Positions 26,695 through 34,510 of a stretch of 64,000 nucleotides of DNA are shown here, piece after piece. The notes beneath the pieces are model-generated. The model did not search any database. It was not told where the DNA came from and saw nothing but the letters and a program-made list of their open reading frames with translations. The position numbers and the translations under genes are program-made. Location of the stretch: contig NZ_FQZK01000024.1 in assembly GCF_900141985.1 (NCBI RefSeq), positions 20,792-84,791 on the forward strand. Reading direction: 5' to 3'. The stretch is from Nocardiopsis flavescens (GTDB taxonomy: Bacteria > Actinomycetota > Actinomycetes > Streptosporangiales > Streptosporangiaceae). Within the stretch, counting starts at the first letter, position 1, and the number at the start of each line of letters is the position of its first letter.

Positions 26695-26779
26695 GCCTGC
26701 GGGAAAGAGCGGTGGGACGCCCCCGGGCGCGTCGGGGGCGCCCCGGTCCCGGGCGGGTGCGGTGCCCGGGGGGAGCCGC

Positions 26780-28234
26780 CTAGCTCACGAGGGGCAGCGC
26801 CTCGGAGCCGGGCAGCGGGTTCAGGAAGGTCGGGTGCGACACCATGCCCTCGGGGGTGGGCGGGGCCTCGGCGGTGCCGCCCTCGATGGCGACGAGGTCG
26901 CTGGTGTCCAGGTCCTCCAGCAGCGCGGGGCCGCGGCTCAGCCCGGCCACCAGGTCCTCCACCGTGGTCATGTCCGGCCCCTCCGCCAGGGTGGGCAGCG
27001 ACGAGGTGTCGGCCAGCTGCGGCAGGGTCTCGTCCACGGCGGGCACGCCGGTGCCCACCCGGGGCAGCTCGGCGTCGGCCAGCGGGCCGTCCAGGGCGAC
27101 GGTCTCGGCCGAGCCCAGGTCGGAGGCGCCCGTCATCAGGGCGTTGGTGAGGTCGGTCAGCCCCGGCACCTGCTCCGCGTCGGGCATCTGCGCGACGGAG
27201 GGCGTCTGCACGACCGCCGGGCCCCCGGACAGCTCGGGCAGCTGCGGCCGGCTCTGCTGCTCCCGCACGGGCAGCGAGGTGATGCTCTCGTCCAGGTTGC
27301 GGTTGCCGACCGCGCCCAGGACCTCCTCCTCGCCCAGGCTCACGTAGTTGTCGTCGGTGACCGGGTTGGACTCCACCACGTCCTGGAGGGCCTTGGGCGT
27401 CTCCAGCCCGAACGCGTGGGCGAAGTCCCACATGTTCGGGACGACGGGCGCCTGGGCGTCCTCGGCGCTCTGCCGCACGGTTCCCGGGGCGGGCAGCGCG
27501 GGGGCCACGTCCAGGACCTCGTTGATCCCCAGGCTGTTCTCGCGGGTCAGCGCGGTGGGGTCGGACAGGTCGACCGACTCGGTGACGGCGCCGGCGTCGG
27601 GCAGCCGGGAGGCGTCCAGGCCCTGCACCAGCTCCGCGGGCCGGGGCAGGTCCGAGACGGTGGGGACGCCCATCTCGTCGCGGAGGTCGTGCACCGCGAC
27701 CACCGTGTGGGGGAGCACCTCCGAGGCGGTCTCCTCCAGGGACCCGCCCGCGCTCTGCGCCGTGGTCCCGAACTCCTCGCCCGCCTCGGTGGCCCGCCGC
27801 TCGACCGCCGCGCCCAGGTCGTGCCCGATGGTGTCGTGGGGGTTGCCGTCCAGGCCGGTGGCGTCCTGCGTCGCGGCGACCGCGTCGGCCAGCGCAGCGG
27901 TCGGGTTGGCGATCCCGCCGAGCGGGGTGGCGATCTCCGACTCACCGGCGGGCAGCGCCGCCGCCAGGTCGGGGGCGGGCTTCTCGGGGTTGCGGGAGGT
28001 CTCCTGGAGCTCGGCGAGCGCGGTCCCGGCGACCGGGCCCACCCCGCCGGGGAAGGCGGTGTTCATGGTCGGGGCGACGCCCTCCACGAGCGTCCGCTCG
28101 ACGACGGGGGCGAGTTCGGCGACCGGGGAGGAGAGCGCCTCGGCGCCCGAGACACCGGCGCCGAGGGCGACGAAGCCCGCCGTTCCGGCGGCGAGCAGGA
28201 CGGCCCTGGCTGAGATGCTCTTGGCCTGCGACAT
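26780..28234 (-). CDS. Secreted protein of unknown function, 484 aa
   Basis: Begins with a twin-lysine/arginine signal peptide (MSQAKSISARAVLLAAGTAG, cleavage near SGAEA). The remainder is hydrophilic and rich in Ala, Leu, Pro, Asp and Glu, with many short helix-like segments separated by prolines, and no cysteine. Loosely repeated phrases such as PVAELAPVVE, LPALPAPGTV, TLPQLADTSS and LPTLAEGPD occur throughout. I recognise no domain. It lies 204 bp downstream of another secreted protein gene in the same direction (28439-29308) that has similar composition, so the two probably work together in the envelope or extracellularly. GGAAAGG precedes the ATG. Confidence 0.7.
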   Translation of the reverse strand: MSQAKSISARAVLLAAGTAGFVALGAGVSGAEALSSPVAELAPVVERTLVEGVAPTMNTAFPGGVGPVAGTALAELQETSRNPEKPAPDLAAALPAGESEIATPLGGIANPTAALADAVAATQDATGLDGNPHDTIGHDLGAAVERRATEAGEEFGTTAQSAGGSLEETASEVLPHTVVAVHDLRDEMGVPTVSDLPRPAELVQGLDASRLPDAGAVTESVDLSDPTALTRENSLGINEVLDVAPALPAPGTVRQSAEDAQAPVVPNMWDFAHAFGLETPKALQDVVESNPVTDDNYVSLGEEEVLGAVGNRNLDESITSLPVREQQSRPQLPELSGGPAVVQTPSVAQMPDAEQVPGLTDLTNALMTGASDLGSAETVALDGPLADAELPRVGTGVPAVDETLPQLADTSSLPTLAEGPDMTTVEDLVAGLSRGPALLEDLDTSDLVAIEGGTAEAPPTPEGMVSHPTFLNPLPGSEALPLVS

Positions 28235-28329
28235 GGGATTCCTTTCGGAAGGCTCTGTGGTTGCGGAGTGGTTCGGGGCCGCCGCGACATCGGGTCGCGG
28301 CCTGCCGGGAGCCGGTGGACCACCGGCTG

Positions 28330-28342
28330 ACGTGAATCACGT
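28330..28342. promoter_or_regulatory. Palindrome upstream of secreted-protein gene
   Basis: ACGTGAATCACGT has 6-bp perfect arms around one base. The GTGA...TCAC core resembles BldD-type half-sites. It lies 96 bp upstream of the 28234 start. Regulator identity is speculative. Confidence 0.35.
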
Positions 28343-28438
28343 GAGCGGGACCGCGGCGGGGCGGTACGGGGCACGGGACTCAGGTCAGCTCCCAGAGCGT
28401 GGAGCGGCTGGGAACGGGTCCTCGGAAGGGGACCGTCC

Positions 28439-29308
28439 CTAGTCGGGGGAGACCGTGGGGTCGTCCGCGGCGCCCGCGGGCACCGGGTGCACGGCGTCGA
28501 TCGCGGTCGAGAGCGCGTCGGCGGCGGGTGCGGTGACGGGGACCACGGTCAGGTACCCGGCGACGGCGGGCGCCCCCGCGGCCCCGGAGGGCGCGGCGGA
28601 CCCGGTGGAGAGCTTGGGCGCGGCGGAGACCTCGCGCTCGGCCGGCGCGGCCGGGCGGTGCTCGTCCACGGCCGCGGCGTCGGCGACCGCCCCGGCGGGG
28701 CGGTAAGGGGCCCCGAACGCGGGCACCGTGCCCGCGGCGGTGTGCCCGTCGGCACCGGCGCCGGTCCGGTCCCCGCCGTGTTCCCCGCGCCCGGCGCGGT
28801 CCGCGGCGGGGCGGGCGGTCCCGCCGCCGTCGGCCGCGGCGGCCTCCGGCTCGGCGGGTGCCACGCGGGTGGAGGCGATGTGCGCCACCAGGTTCTCGGC
28901 GCGGTCCTGGTCGGCCGCCTCCAGTTCGCGGACCACCCGGCGGGCGCCCTCGCGGACCCCCTCGCCGACCTCGGCGACGGCGGGGTCGGACAGCACGGAG
29001 GGGGCCGAGGAGGTCCGCTCCTCCAGGCTCCGGTGGACGGTGCCCAGGGTGTTCGTGACGGGCGCGGTGACCTCGGCGACCCCGGACTCCAGTGAGGGCT
29101 CCAGGCCCCCGGTCAGCCCGGCGCCCAGGGAGGCCGCGCCCCGGTCCAGGCCCAGCGGCCCGGCGGTGTCGGCGTGGGCGGACGGCGTGCCCGCCAGCCA
29201 CAGGGCGGCCAGGGCCGCCCCGAACAGCAGGGGCAGCAGCAGGAGGGAGGGCGCGCGCACCACCGCGGCAGCGCGCGGGGCGCGTGCCGTGCGGCTGGTG
29301 CGGGACAT
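28439..29308 (-). CDS. Secreted or membrane-anchored protein of unknown function, 289 aa
   Basis: An arginine-rich N-terminus (MSRTSRTARAPRAA) precedes a hydrophobic segment (LLLLPLLFGAALAALWLAG) and an AHAD cleavage-like site, so it is exported. The rest is low-complexity, with Ala, Gly, Thr and Pro dominating and a helical middle (VREGARRVVRELEAADQDRAENLVAHI). No cysteines in the mature part and no known domain. It is upstream of and co-directional with the 484-aa secreted protein, sharing the LGTVHRSLEE / AELAPVVERT style of sequence, and the two may be a pair. Confidence 0.65.
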   Translation of the reverse strand: MSRTSRTARAPRAAAVVRAPSLLLLPLLFGAALAALWLAGTPSAHADTAGPLGLDRGAASLGAGLTGGLEPSLESGVAEVTAPVTNTLGTVHRSLEERTSSAPSVLSDPAVAEVGEGVREGARRVVRELEAADQDRAENLVAHIASTRVAPAEPEAAAADGGGTARPAADRAGRGEHGGDRTGAGADGHTAAGTVPAFGAPYRPAGAVADAAAVDEHRPAAPAEREVSAAPKLSTGSAAPSGAAGAPAVAGYLTVVPVTAPAADALSTAIDAVHPVPAGAADDPTVSPD

Positions 29309-29427
29309 GGGAGTGCCCTCCGTGACGTGCGGACCGTCGGGAACCGGAAGGGGCCCGGTTCGCGACTCGACGTTAGCACAATGTCACGGATCGTAGTTTC
29401 GGTTCTCCGGAACCGGGGAAACCCGGG

Positions 29428-30462
29428 TCAGTCGCAGGGTTCCGCGGCGGGCCGGTCCGTCGGCCGGCCCTGCGAGGGGTCTGGCTCCGGCGCGGATCCC
29501 CGCCCCGGCCCGTCCTCCCCGGCCGGCCCGTCCTCCCGCTCGCGCGTGCGCTCCGCCTCGCGCTCCCTCCGGCGCAGCACCGACCGCGCGCGGGCGCCGT
29601 GCAGCTGGTCGAACACGAACACGCACAGCGCCAGCCACACCAGTGCGAACCCGGCCCACCGGGCGAGCGGCATCTCCTCGCCCTGCACCAGCCAGCCGAT
29701 CAGGAACATCAGGGTGGGGGCGATGTACTGGAGCATCCCGATCACGCTCAGCGGCACCCGCCGGGTCGCCACCCCGAACATCAGCAGCGGCAGCGCCGTC
29801 ACGAAACCGCCGCCGACCAGCAGCGCCGTGTGCGCGGGCGACACCGAGAGCGCCGTCCCCGCCCCGGAGGACTCCAGGTACAGCACGTAGCCCAGCGCGG
29901 GCAGGAACATCACCAGGGTCTCCACGGTGAGGCTCTGCACGCCGTCCAGGTCCACGTACTTCTTCACCGCGCCGTAGGCGGCGAACGACGAGGCCATCAC
30001 CAGCGCCAGCCACGGCGTGACGCCGTAGCCCACCGTCATCACCACGACCGCGAGCCCTCCGAGTCCCACGGCGACCCATTGCGCGGCGCGCAGCCGCTCG
30101 GAGAACACCAGCACGCCCAGGCATACCGACATCAGCGGGTTGATGAAGTACGCCAGCGAGGCCTGGAGGGTCTGCACGGTCGACACCGCGTAGATGAACC
30201 CCCACCAGTTGACGGCGATGAGCACCGCGGCGGCGGCCACCGGCAACAGGCGGCGCGGGCTCCGGATCACCCCGGGCAGCCACTTCCAGCCGCGCCGGGC
30301 GAGCACGAGGACGACCGCCATCGCCAGCAGCGACCACACCATGCGGTGGGCGAGGATCTCGGCGGGTGCGGCGGCGGAGAGGAAGGGCCAGTAGAGGGCC
30401 GCGAAGCCCCACAGGAGGAAGGCGCCCGCCCCGAGGGCGACGCCGCGGTTGGATTCCGGCAC
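29428..30462 (-). CDS. rarD: RarD-type EamA family permease
   Basis: A 344-residue member of the drug/metabolite transporter superfamily with ten hydrophobic helices. The RarD signature is clear: GVALGAGAFLLWGFAALYWP at the start, then ILAHRMVWSL, YFINPLMSVCLGVLVFSERL and LQYIAPTLMFLIGWL. The C-terminal ~55 residues are a charged tail (RRREREAERTREREDGP) beyond the family's usual end. The GTG at 30462 is chosen because residue one is then followed at once by the family start; upstream codons continue open but match nothing. The substrate of RarD proteins is not firmly known. Confidence 0.85.
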   Translation of the reverse strand: MPESNRGVALGAGAFLLWGFAALYWPFLSAAAPAEILAHRMVWSLLAMAVVLVLARRGWKWLPGVIRSPRRLLPVAAAAVLIAVNWWGFIYAVSTVQTLQASLAYFINPLMSVCLGVLVFSERLRAAQWVAVGLGGLAVVVMTVGYGVTPWLALVMASSFAAYGAVKKYVDLDGVQSLTVETLVMFLPALGYVLYLESSGAGTALSVSPAHTALLVGGGFVTALPLLMFGVATRRVPLSVIGMLQYIAPTLMFLIGWLVQGEEMPLARWAGFALVWLALCVFVFDQLHGARARSVLRRREREAERTREREDGPAGEDGPGRGSAPEPDPSQGRPTDRPAAEPCD

Positions 30463-30651
30463 GCCTGCAATCGTAGGACGAATCGTCGGGCATGTCTGTA
30501 TCCCGAGGGTCACACCGCTTTGCCGTTCGGCCCCCCTCGTTCCCCGTCCGCCACAGCGGAACCCCTGTTCCCAGAGGGGAGGGGAAAAGCCCCGGGCGGC
30601 CTGTGTCAGAGGCGGCATCGGCGTCTTTCCGCACGGGGTAGCCTCGCCCCT

Positions 30652-31575
30652 ATGCCTCCTGTCACAGACGCCGCCGACCCCGGACCCACGGCCGGGGGAG
30701 CCGTGGACTGGGATGGGCGGATCGGCGGGATCAGGCAGGGTCGCAGCGGTGATACACGCGCCCCGCACAAGCCCCTCCTGCTGCTGTACGCCCTGGGGCA
30801 CCACCAGCGCCACGGAGCCGCGCCCATCCTCTACAGCGCGGCCGAGGACCGGCTGCGGCTGCTGCTGGAGGAGTTCGCCCCTCCGGTCAAGCGCCCCAAC
30901 CCGGCGCAGCCCTTCCACCACCTGGCCCACGACGACGGCCTGTGGCGGGTCGCCACCGACGACGGGCGGGACAGTCGGCCCGACCCCTCCGCCCTGCGGG
31001 CCGGCGGCGCGCGGGGGAGCCTCACCCCGGAGTTCTCCCGGGCCCTGGAAGCGGACCCGGGCCTGCGCACCCGCGCCGCCCGCCTGCTGCTCGATGCGAA
31101 CTTCCCGGCCTCCCTGCACGGGGAGGTCCTGGCCCTGGCCGGGCTCGCCCTGGTCCCCGGGCGGTGGGCGGCGTCCGCGGACCGCGACCCGCGGTTCCGG
31201 GAGGCGGTGCTGGCGGCGTACGGGCACCGGTGCGCGTTCTGCGGCTACGAGGGGCTGATGGACGGCGTCCCCGCCGGACTGGAGGCCGCCCACGTGCGCT
31301 GGTGGTCCCAGGCCGGACCCGACACCGTCGACAACGGCCTGGCCCTGTGCGCCAACCACCACCTGCTCTTCGACCGGGGCGTCATCGGCCTCACCCCGGA
31401 CCTGACCCTGGACGTGTCCCCCCGGTTCGAGCCGCGCTCCGCCGAGGCCGAGCGCATCGTCACCGGCCTCGCCGGCCGGGGCCTGCTCCTGGCCGAGGGC
31501 ACCCCGCCGGTCGACGCCGACCACGCCGGATGGCACCGCCGGGAGGTCTTCAAGCACCTCGTCCGCGCCGCCTGA
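30652..31575 (+). CDS. SBD-HNH endonuclease, likely phosphorothioate-DNA-dependent restriction enzyme
   Basis: A 307-residue nuclease. The N-terminal half (about 20-135) resembles the sulfur-binding domain of ScoMcrA-type type IV restriction enzymes: APHKPLLLLYALGH, then RLRLLLEEFAPP and NPAQPFHHLAHDDGLWRV. The C-terminal half is an HNH domain with C194xxC197, H214 (EAAHVRWWS) and DNGLALCANHHLLFDRG, providing zinc ligands C194, C197, C233 and a catalytic His. Enzymes of this build cut DNA carrying Dnd phosphorothioate modification, so this is probably an innate defence gene against modified foreign DNA. No dnd genes are in the window, which agrees with a host that must lack that modification. 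Single gene, no partner needed. Confidence 0.8.
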   Translation: MPPVTDAADPGPTAGGAVDWDGRIGGIRQGRSGDTRAPHKPLLLLYALGHHQRHGAAPILYSAAEDRLRLLLEEFAPPVKRPNPAQPFHHLAHDDGLWRVATDDGRDSRPDPSALRAGGARGSLTPEFSRALEADPGLRTRAARLLLDANFPASLHGEVLALAGLALVPGRWAASADRDPRFREAVLAAYGHRCAFCGYEGLMDGVPAGLEAAHVRWWSQAGPDTVDNGLALCANHHLLFDRGVIGLTPDLTLDVSPRFEPRSAEAERIVTGLAGRGLLLAEGTPPVDADHAGWHRREVFKHLVRAA

Positions 31576-31855
31576 GGGGCACCCGCGCGGTCCCCGGTCC
31601 CCGGTCCCCGCGGGCTTTCCGGCCTCGTGCGTCTCCCGGCCCCGCGGGCTCCTCTGGTCCGCGCGCCCCCGGTTCGGCGTGGCCCCGGCCTCCGCGCGTC
31701 TCCCGGTGATCCCTTCCCGGCCCCGCGGACATCTCTGCCCCGCACGCCTTTCGGACCGGTGTGCCTCCCGGTTCCCCGTTTTCCGCTTTCCCGGGGACTC
31801 CCGCCTCCGCTCGGCCCACGGGCCCGCTCGGCCCGGGGGCCGCCCCGCCGCCCCG

Positions 31856-32842
31856 CTAGGCGTCCGCTCCAGCGGACCCGTCCCCGTACCGGGCGGCCAG
31901 CGCCGCGGCGCGCTCGCGCAGGGCGGCGCGCAGCGACGGCGGGGCCAGGGCCTCCACGTCCGTGCCGAGCCGCCACAGCGCCCACTCGGCGTGCCGCGCG
32001 TCCTGGAAGGTCACCTCCAGCAGCAGCCCGCCGTCCGCGCCGGGCTCCTCCGCGCGCACCGCCACCGCCGTGTCCAGCAGCTCCTCCCGGCGCGCCGGGT
32101 CCACCCGGACCCGGACCGCCAGGTGGTCCCCGGACAGGAAGCGGGCGCACCGCTCCCGCCACGCCTGTTCCAGGTCGACCGCCTCCGGTCTGCGCGCCGG
32201 TTCGGCGAGCCGTGCGGCGTCCGACACCCGCGACAGCCGGTAGGTGCGGTCCGCGCCCGACCGCGTCGCCAGCAGGTACCTCCGGCCGCGAACGGTGACC
32301 AGGCCGAGCGGGTCCACCGTGCGCCACCGCGGCTCCTGGTCCGCGGCGGCGTAGCGGATGCGCAGCCGGTTCCCGGACAGGACCGCGCGCCGGACCTCGC
32401 CCAGTACCGGCCCGGGCACCGGCTCGACGTCCGTCGGCCGCGAGAGCAGGTCGGTCTCCGGCTCGACGAGGAAACGCCCGGCCCCCTCGCTCGCGGTGGC
32501 CCGGTGGCGCTCGGGCAGCGCGTCCACCACCTTGCGCAGGGCCGAGGCCAGCTCCGGGCCCAGGCCCAGGTCCCGGCCGCCGCGCGCCGCCCCTGCGGTG
32601 AGCAGGGCGAGGGCCTCGTCGTGGTTCAGCCCGGCCAGCTCGGTCCGAAAGCCCGGCAGCAGCGCGAAGCCGCCGTGGCGCCCGCGCTCGGAGTACACCG
32701 GCACGCCGGACGCGGACAGCGCCTCGATGTCGCGCAGCACGGTGCGCGTGGACACCTCCAGCTCGCGGGCCAGGGCGTCCGCCGTCATGCGTCCGCGCTG
32801 GCGCAGCAGCAGCACCAAGGAGATCAACCGGTCCGCGCGCAT
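31856..32842 (-). CDS. WYL-domain transcription regulator (YafY type)
   Basis: A 328-residue regulator with an N-terminal helix-turn-helix (MRADRLISLVLLLRQRGRMT, ADALARELEVSTRTVLRDIE) and a C-terminal WYL domain (RWRTVDPLGLVTVRGRRYLLA), the ligand-sensing module that can bind nucleic acid or small molecules. The closing WCX-like region (LAVRVRVDPARREELL) is present. It faces the RidA gene divergently, 138 bp apart, and probably regulates itself and that gene. WYL proteins are frequent near defence loci, and the SBD-HNH endonuclease is the convergent neighbour, but no direct link is shown. Confidence 0.88.
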   Translation of the reverse strand: MRADRLISLVLLLRQRGRMTADALARELEVSTRTVLRDIEALSASGVPVYSERGRHGGFALLPGFRTELAGLNHDEALALLTAGAARGGRDLGLGPELASALRKVVDALPERHRATASEGAGRFLVEPETDLLSRPTDVEPVPGPVLGEVRRAVLSGNRLRIRYAAADQEPRWRTVDPLGLVTVRGRRYLLATRSGADRTYRLSRVSDAARLAEPARRPEAVDLEQAWRERCARFLSGDHLAVRVRVDPARREELLDTAVAVRAEEPGADGGLLLEVTFQDARHAEWALWRLGTDVEALAPPSLRAALRERAAALAARYGDGSAGADA

Positions 32843-32980
32843 ACGCGGAATCTACCGAATACACGACCGAGGACGTCGTGATTTTCCGGAAGCCTCGTCC
32901 GCACGGCCCCGGAGCCGGCGCACGCCGGTACGGAGGGGCCGTGATCCCGCTGTCGTGACGCATCGAAGGGAGCCGACGCG

Positions 32981-33376
32981 ATGGAACGCACCGCGGTCAA
33001 TCCGGTCAAGTGGTCGTTGGAGATGGGGTTCAACCAGGGTGAGCTGGTCTCGGGGCACACCCGGACCCTGTACTGCTCCGGCCAGACCGCCATGGGCGCC
33101 GACGGCGCGCCGCTGCACGAGGGGGACATGGCGGCACAGCTGGCGCTGAGCCTGGACAACCTGGAGGCCGTGCTCGGCGGGGCCGGCATGGCCCTGGCCG
33201 ACCTCGTCCGCCTCAACGTCCACACCCTGGACGTGGACCTGCTGCTCCGGCACTACGGCGTGCTGGCGTCGCGGCTGGGAGCCGCGGGTGCGGCCCCGCC
33301 CACCACGATGCTCGGCGTGACGAGGCTCGCGGTGCCGGGCCAGCTGGTCGAACTGGAGGGCACGGCCGTGGCGTGA
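32981..33376 (+). CDS. RidA family protein
   Basis: A 131-residue Rid/YjgF-type protein; the family hydrolyses reactive enamine/imine intermediates released by PLP enzymes. Features are LYCSGQTAMGADGAPLHEGD near the start, the central helix LALSLDNLEAVLGGAGMALADLVRLNVHTLD and the closing LAVPGQLVELEGTAVA. The canonical RidA arginine before the terminal EIE segment is not evident, so it belongs to a Rid subgroup without proven deaminase activity. ATG preceded by GAAGGGAG. Divergent from the WYL regulator. Confidence 0.85.
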   Translation: MERTAVNPVKWSLEMGFNQGELVSGHTRTLYCSGQTAMGADGAPLHEGDMAAQLALSLDNLEAVLGGAGMALADLVRLNVHTLDVDLLLRHYGVLASRLGAAGAAPPTTMLGVTRLAVPGQLVELEGTAVA

Positions 33377-33401
33377 CACGGCCCCGCCGCCGCCCGCCCC
33401 G

Positions 33402-33503
33402 CCCCGGGCGGGCGGCCCCGGCCCGGACGCGCGGGAAACGGACACGAGGGAAAAGGGACCGGCGCGCCCCCGTTCGGGAGGGAAACGCACGGCTCCCGGG
33501 GTC
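33402..33503 (+). repeat. Direct repeat copy 1 flanking the Uma2 gene
   Basis: About 102 bp starting CCCCGGGCGGGCGG and ending GGCTCCCGGGGTC. It is nearly identical, in the same orientation, to 34331-34446. It begins 26 bp after the RidA stop and overlaps the last bases of the Uma2 gene. Confidence 0.85.
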
Positions 33504-34107
33504 ACTCCCGGCCGGGGGCGTCCCCGCCGATGTTCCTCATCCACGGCCCGTCCGCCGTCAGCCAGTGCGGGACCAGGGTGAGGGCGAAGGGGAAGTCCGT
33601 GGTGAAGACGTCCTCCCCGTGCGCCTGGGCCGCCTCCTGGTACCGGCCGTCCTCCAGGCGCAGCTCCACCAGGCCAGCCTTGTCGGACAGCGGGTTGACG
33701 ATCCAGTACGTGGGGATGCCGAAGGCGGCGTACTCGGCCCGCTTGGTGTGGGTGTCGCGGATGACGCTCTCGGGGGAGACGATCTCCACCACCAGGAGCG
33801 GCGGGACCGAGAAGTACCCCCTCTCCGGGAGCGGCACGTCGAACACGGCGAGGTCGGGGAGGCGGTGCCGGGTCCGGTCCCCGTTGAGGTCGATGCCGGG
33901 GGCATCGTGGATCTCAAGTTCGCCGTTGCAGCCGTTGTTCAGATGTGCGGACAGACGGCTGGCCGCACGGGTGTGGATCGGTTTCGGGGCGGGCGACACG
34001 TCAAGCCGCCCGTCGGCCAGTTCGTACCGCCGCCCGTCGTCCGGCGTGCGTTCCAGGTCGTCCGCGGTCAGGAGCCGTTCCGGGGTGTCCTGGTGCCTGG
34101 TGGTCAT
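33502..34107 (-). CDS. Uma2 family (DUF820) putative endonuclease
   Basis: A 201-residue Uma2-family protein, a PD-(D/E)XK nuclease-fold family abundant in cyanobacteria and actinomycetes and of unclear role. The fold landmarks are visible: RYELADGRLDVSPAP at 27-41, then RHRLPDLAVFDVP (active-site Asp) and PPLLVVEIVSPESVIRDTHTKRAEYAAFGIPTYWIVNP, with the E-V-x-S and K-x-x-x-Y pattern. Catalytic residues appear intact. It sits exactly between two ~100-bp direct repeats, so the gene may be mobile or an insertion. Base composition is similar to its neighbours. Confidence 0.82.
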   Translation of the reverse strand: MTTRHQDTPERLLTADDLERTPDDGRRYELADGRLDVSPAPKPIHTRAASRLSAHLNNGCNGELEIHDAPGIDLNGDRTRHRLPDLAVFDVPLPERGYFSVPPLLVVEIVSPESVIRDTHTKRAEYAAFGIPTYWIVNPLSDKAGLVELRLEDGRYQEAAQAHGEDVFTTDFPFALTLVPHWLTADGPWMRNIGGDAPGRE

Positions 34108-34510
34108 GACAGACCTACTGCCTCCTCACGCTCATGGCGGCCAGTATCCCGGTGTACCTCCGGTCCCGGTGGGCGAATCCGGAAAACGGCTTTTCGGGTT
34201 CGGACCCCTATCGCCGATCCGGTTCCGAAAAAAAGGCGCTTCCCCCGGGAGAGGAGTTGATACGCCCGTTTCGTTGGTTGTGCGGTCCGCGGGGGCCGGC
34301 CCCCGCGGACCGGGGATGCAGTGCCGACGGCCCCGGGCGGGCGGCCCGGCCCGGCCGCGCGGGAAACGGACACGAGGGAAACGGACACGCGGGAAAAGGG
34401 ACCGGCGCGCCCCCGTTCGGGAGGGAAACGCACGGCTCCCGGGGTCCCCGGCCCGGGGCGCCTGAGCCGTTACGCTGCGGGTCCCCGACGGCCCTGCCCA
34501 AGGAGACACC
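34108..34510. other. Region upstream of the Uma2 and HmaS-like genes
   Basis: About 400 bp between divergent genes without a supported gene. It holds AT-richer DNA around 34185-34270, which may be the Uma2 promoter region, and the second direct repeat. The HmaS-like gene has AAGGAGAC just before its GTG. Confidence 0.5.
34331..34446 (+). repeat. Direct repeat copy 2 flanking the Uma2 gene
   Basis: Second copy of the ~100-bp repeat at 33402-33503. It differs mainly by an internal tandem duplication of a 14-bp unit (GGGAAACGGACACG or GA variant). It ends 64 bp before the next gene. Confidence 0.85.

Noticed and set aside
26496..26779. A small gene in the gap after the prenyl synthase
   Set aside because: All frames are low-complexity Pro/Arg/Gly translations of GC-rich DNA; only a hairpin is supported.
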